From Pollutibacter sp044353505 (GTDB taxonomy: Bacteria; Bacteroidota; Bacteroidia; Chitinophagales; Chitinophagaceae), in the NCBI GenBank assembly GCA_044353505.1, contig JBILBU010000009.1, positions 1 through 64,000 of the forward strand: DNA of 64,000 nucleotides, in the 5' to 3' direction. The notes beneath the pieces were generated by a model. The model worked only from the letters and a program-made list of their open reading frames with translations, was not told where the DNA came from and did no database searches. How positions within the stretch are numbered: the first letter of the stretch is position 1; the number at the start of each line of letters is the position of its first letter. This document shows positions 63,586-64,000 of this stretch, piece after piece. A program made the translations under genes and the position numbers.

Positions 63586-64000
63586 ATGGCTCCAGCACAA
63601 CCCTCTTCCGATACTGTTTATAAAAAAGTTGCATGGCGATTGATGCCAGTACTTTTTGTGTCTTATATTTTTGCTTATTTGGATCGCGTAAATATAGGGT
63701 TCGCTAAACTCGGTATGAAAAATGAGCTTTGGTACACAGATAGCGTGTTTTCATTCGGGGCAGGTATATTCTTCATTGGTTATTTCTTGTTCGAAATTCC
63801 TAGTAATATCTTAATGCATAAAATAGGAGCCAGGGTTTGGATTGCACGTATCATGGTGAGCTGGGGGTTGATATCGGCACTTTGTGCATTTAGCAATAGC
63901 GCTAACAGTTTTTACTTTTTGCGCTTTTTATTGGGTATAGCTGAAGCCGGATTTTTCCCAGCAATAATTTTATACCTCACCTACTGGTTTCCTCAAAAGC
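63586..64000 (+). CDS. MFS transporter, ACS (anion:cation symporter) family, 5' part
   Basis: A gene cut by the window end; 138 codons are visible. After a short N-terminus come LMPVLFVSYIFAYLDRVNIGFAK in helix 1, FFIGYFLFEIPSNILMHKIGARVWIAR, and AEAGFFPAIILYLTYWFP, all hallmarks of the ACS family of organic-anion transporters (tartrate, galactonate, glucarate and similar). It could supply sugar acids to the oxidative enzymes upstream. No frameshift is visible in the part seen. Confidence 0.88.
   Translation, partial: MAPAQPSSDTVYKKVAWRLMPVLFVSYIFAYLDRVNIGFAKLGMKNELWYTDSVFSFGAGIFFIGYFLFEIPSNILMHKIGARVWIARIMVSWGLISALCAFSNSANSFYFLRFLLGIAEAGFFPAIILYLTYWFPQK

Overview
The window is chromosomal DNA of a member of the Bacteroidota, most likely Chitinophagaceae or a near relative. 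The evidence is the long (666-residue) IspG, a GldA-type ABC ATPase, a heme A synthase, small conserved proteins typical of that family, and promoters of the Bacteroidota type (TTG-N19-TAnnTTTG, clearest before typA at 30720-30749). Genus cannot be read from the sequence alone.

Left part (1-16.8 kb) is an accessory, visibly AT-rich island. After 420 bases without a gene come an XRE controller-like protein and then a tightly packed run on the + strand: an adenine-methyltransferase / HsdS-like recognition / histidine-kinase fusion (833-3352), a receiver-domain partner one base later (3354-4511), two tandem HsdM subunits, one HsdS, a 184-residue unknown protein that overlaps hsdR, hsdR, and a DUF262/HNH protein of the GmrSD type. 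This looks like a type I restriction-modification locus with a two-component signalling pair built in, and it is the strongest candidate for an undescribed system. Then follow small orphan genes, a DUF3293 protein, a WYL-domain regulator, a palindromic element shared with the promoter region of the fusion gene, tandem 12-bp repeats, and a tRNA-like gene (16593-16758, minus strand) with a very long variable region that may mark the insertion end of the island.

From 16.8 to 64 kb the content is mostly core. 16.9-26.3 kb: Lrp and MarR regulators, a glycosyltransferase, acyl-CoA dehydrogenase, Dabb protein, MFS exporter, a cold-shock-like RRM protein, an AhpD-like protein, KorB and a TsaC/Sua5-type enzyme. 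26.3-35.8 kb: RNase HII, heme A synthase, a secreted nuclease, FabH, TypA, a class D beta-lactamase-like lipoprotein that has lost its catalytic residues, and IspG. 35.8-39.4 kb: a glycosyltransferase and an ECF sigma / membrane protein / outer-membrane protein operon, ending in a 9-bp minisatellite that forms a giant inverted repeat. 39.4-46.6 kb: acetyl-CoA synthetase, MFS transporter, GldA, enolase, glycerate kinase. 46.7-53.7 kb (minus strand): glycosyltransferase, LpxH-like phosphoesterase, Ppx-Ppk1, AlkD-like protein, YceI and a b561-like membrane protein. 53.8-64 kb: CorA, the leuCD-leuA-leuB operon, a DUF6807 protein, a cytochrome c / sugar dehydrogenase fusion, TcdA and the start of another MFS transporter cut by the window end.

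In the island the genes probably cooperate as follows (inference): the XRE and/or WYL proteins set expression, the two HsdM with HsdS methylate host DNA, HsdR cleaves unmodified DNA, and the methylase-kinase and receiver pair couples DNA recognition to phosphotransfer.
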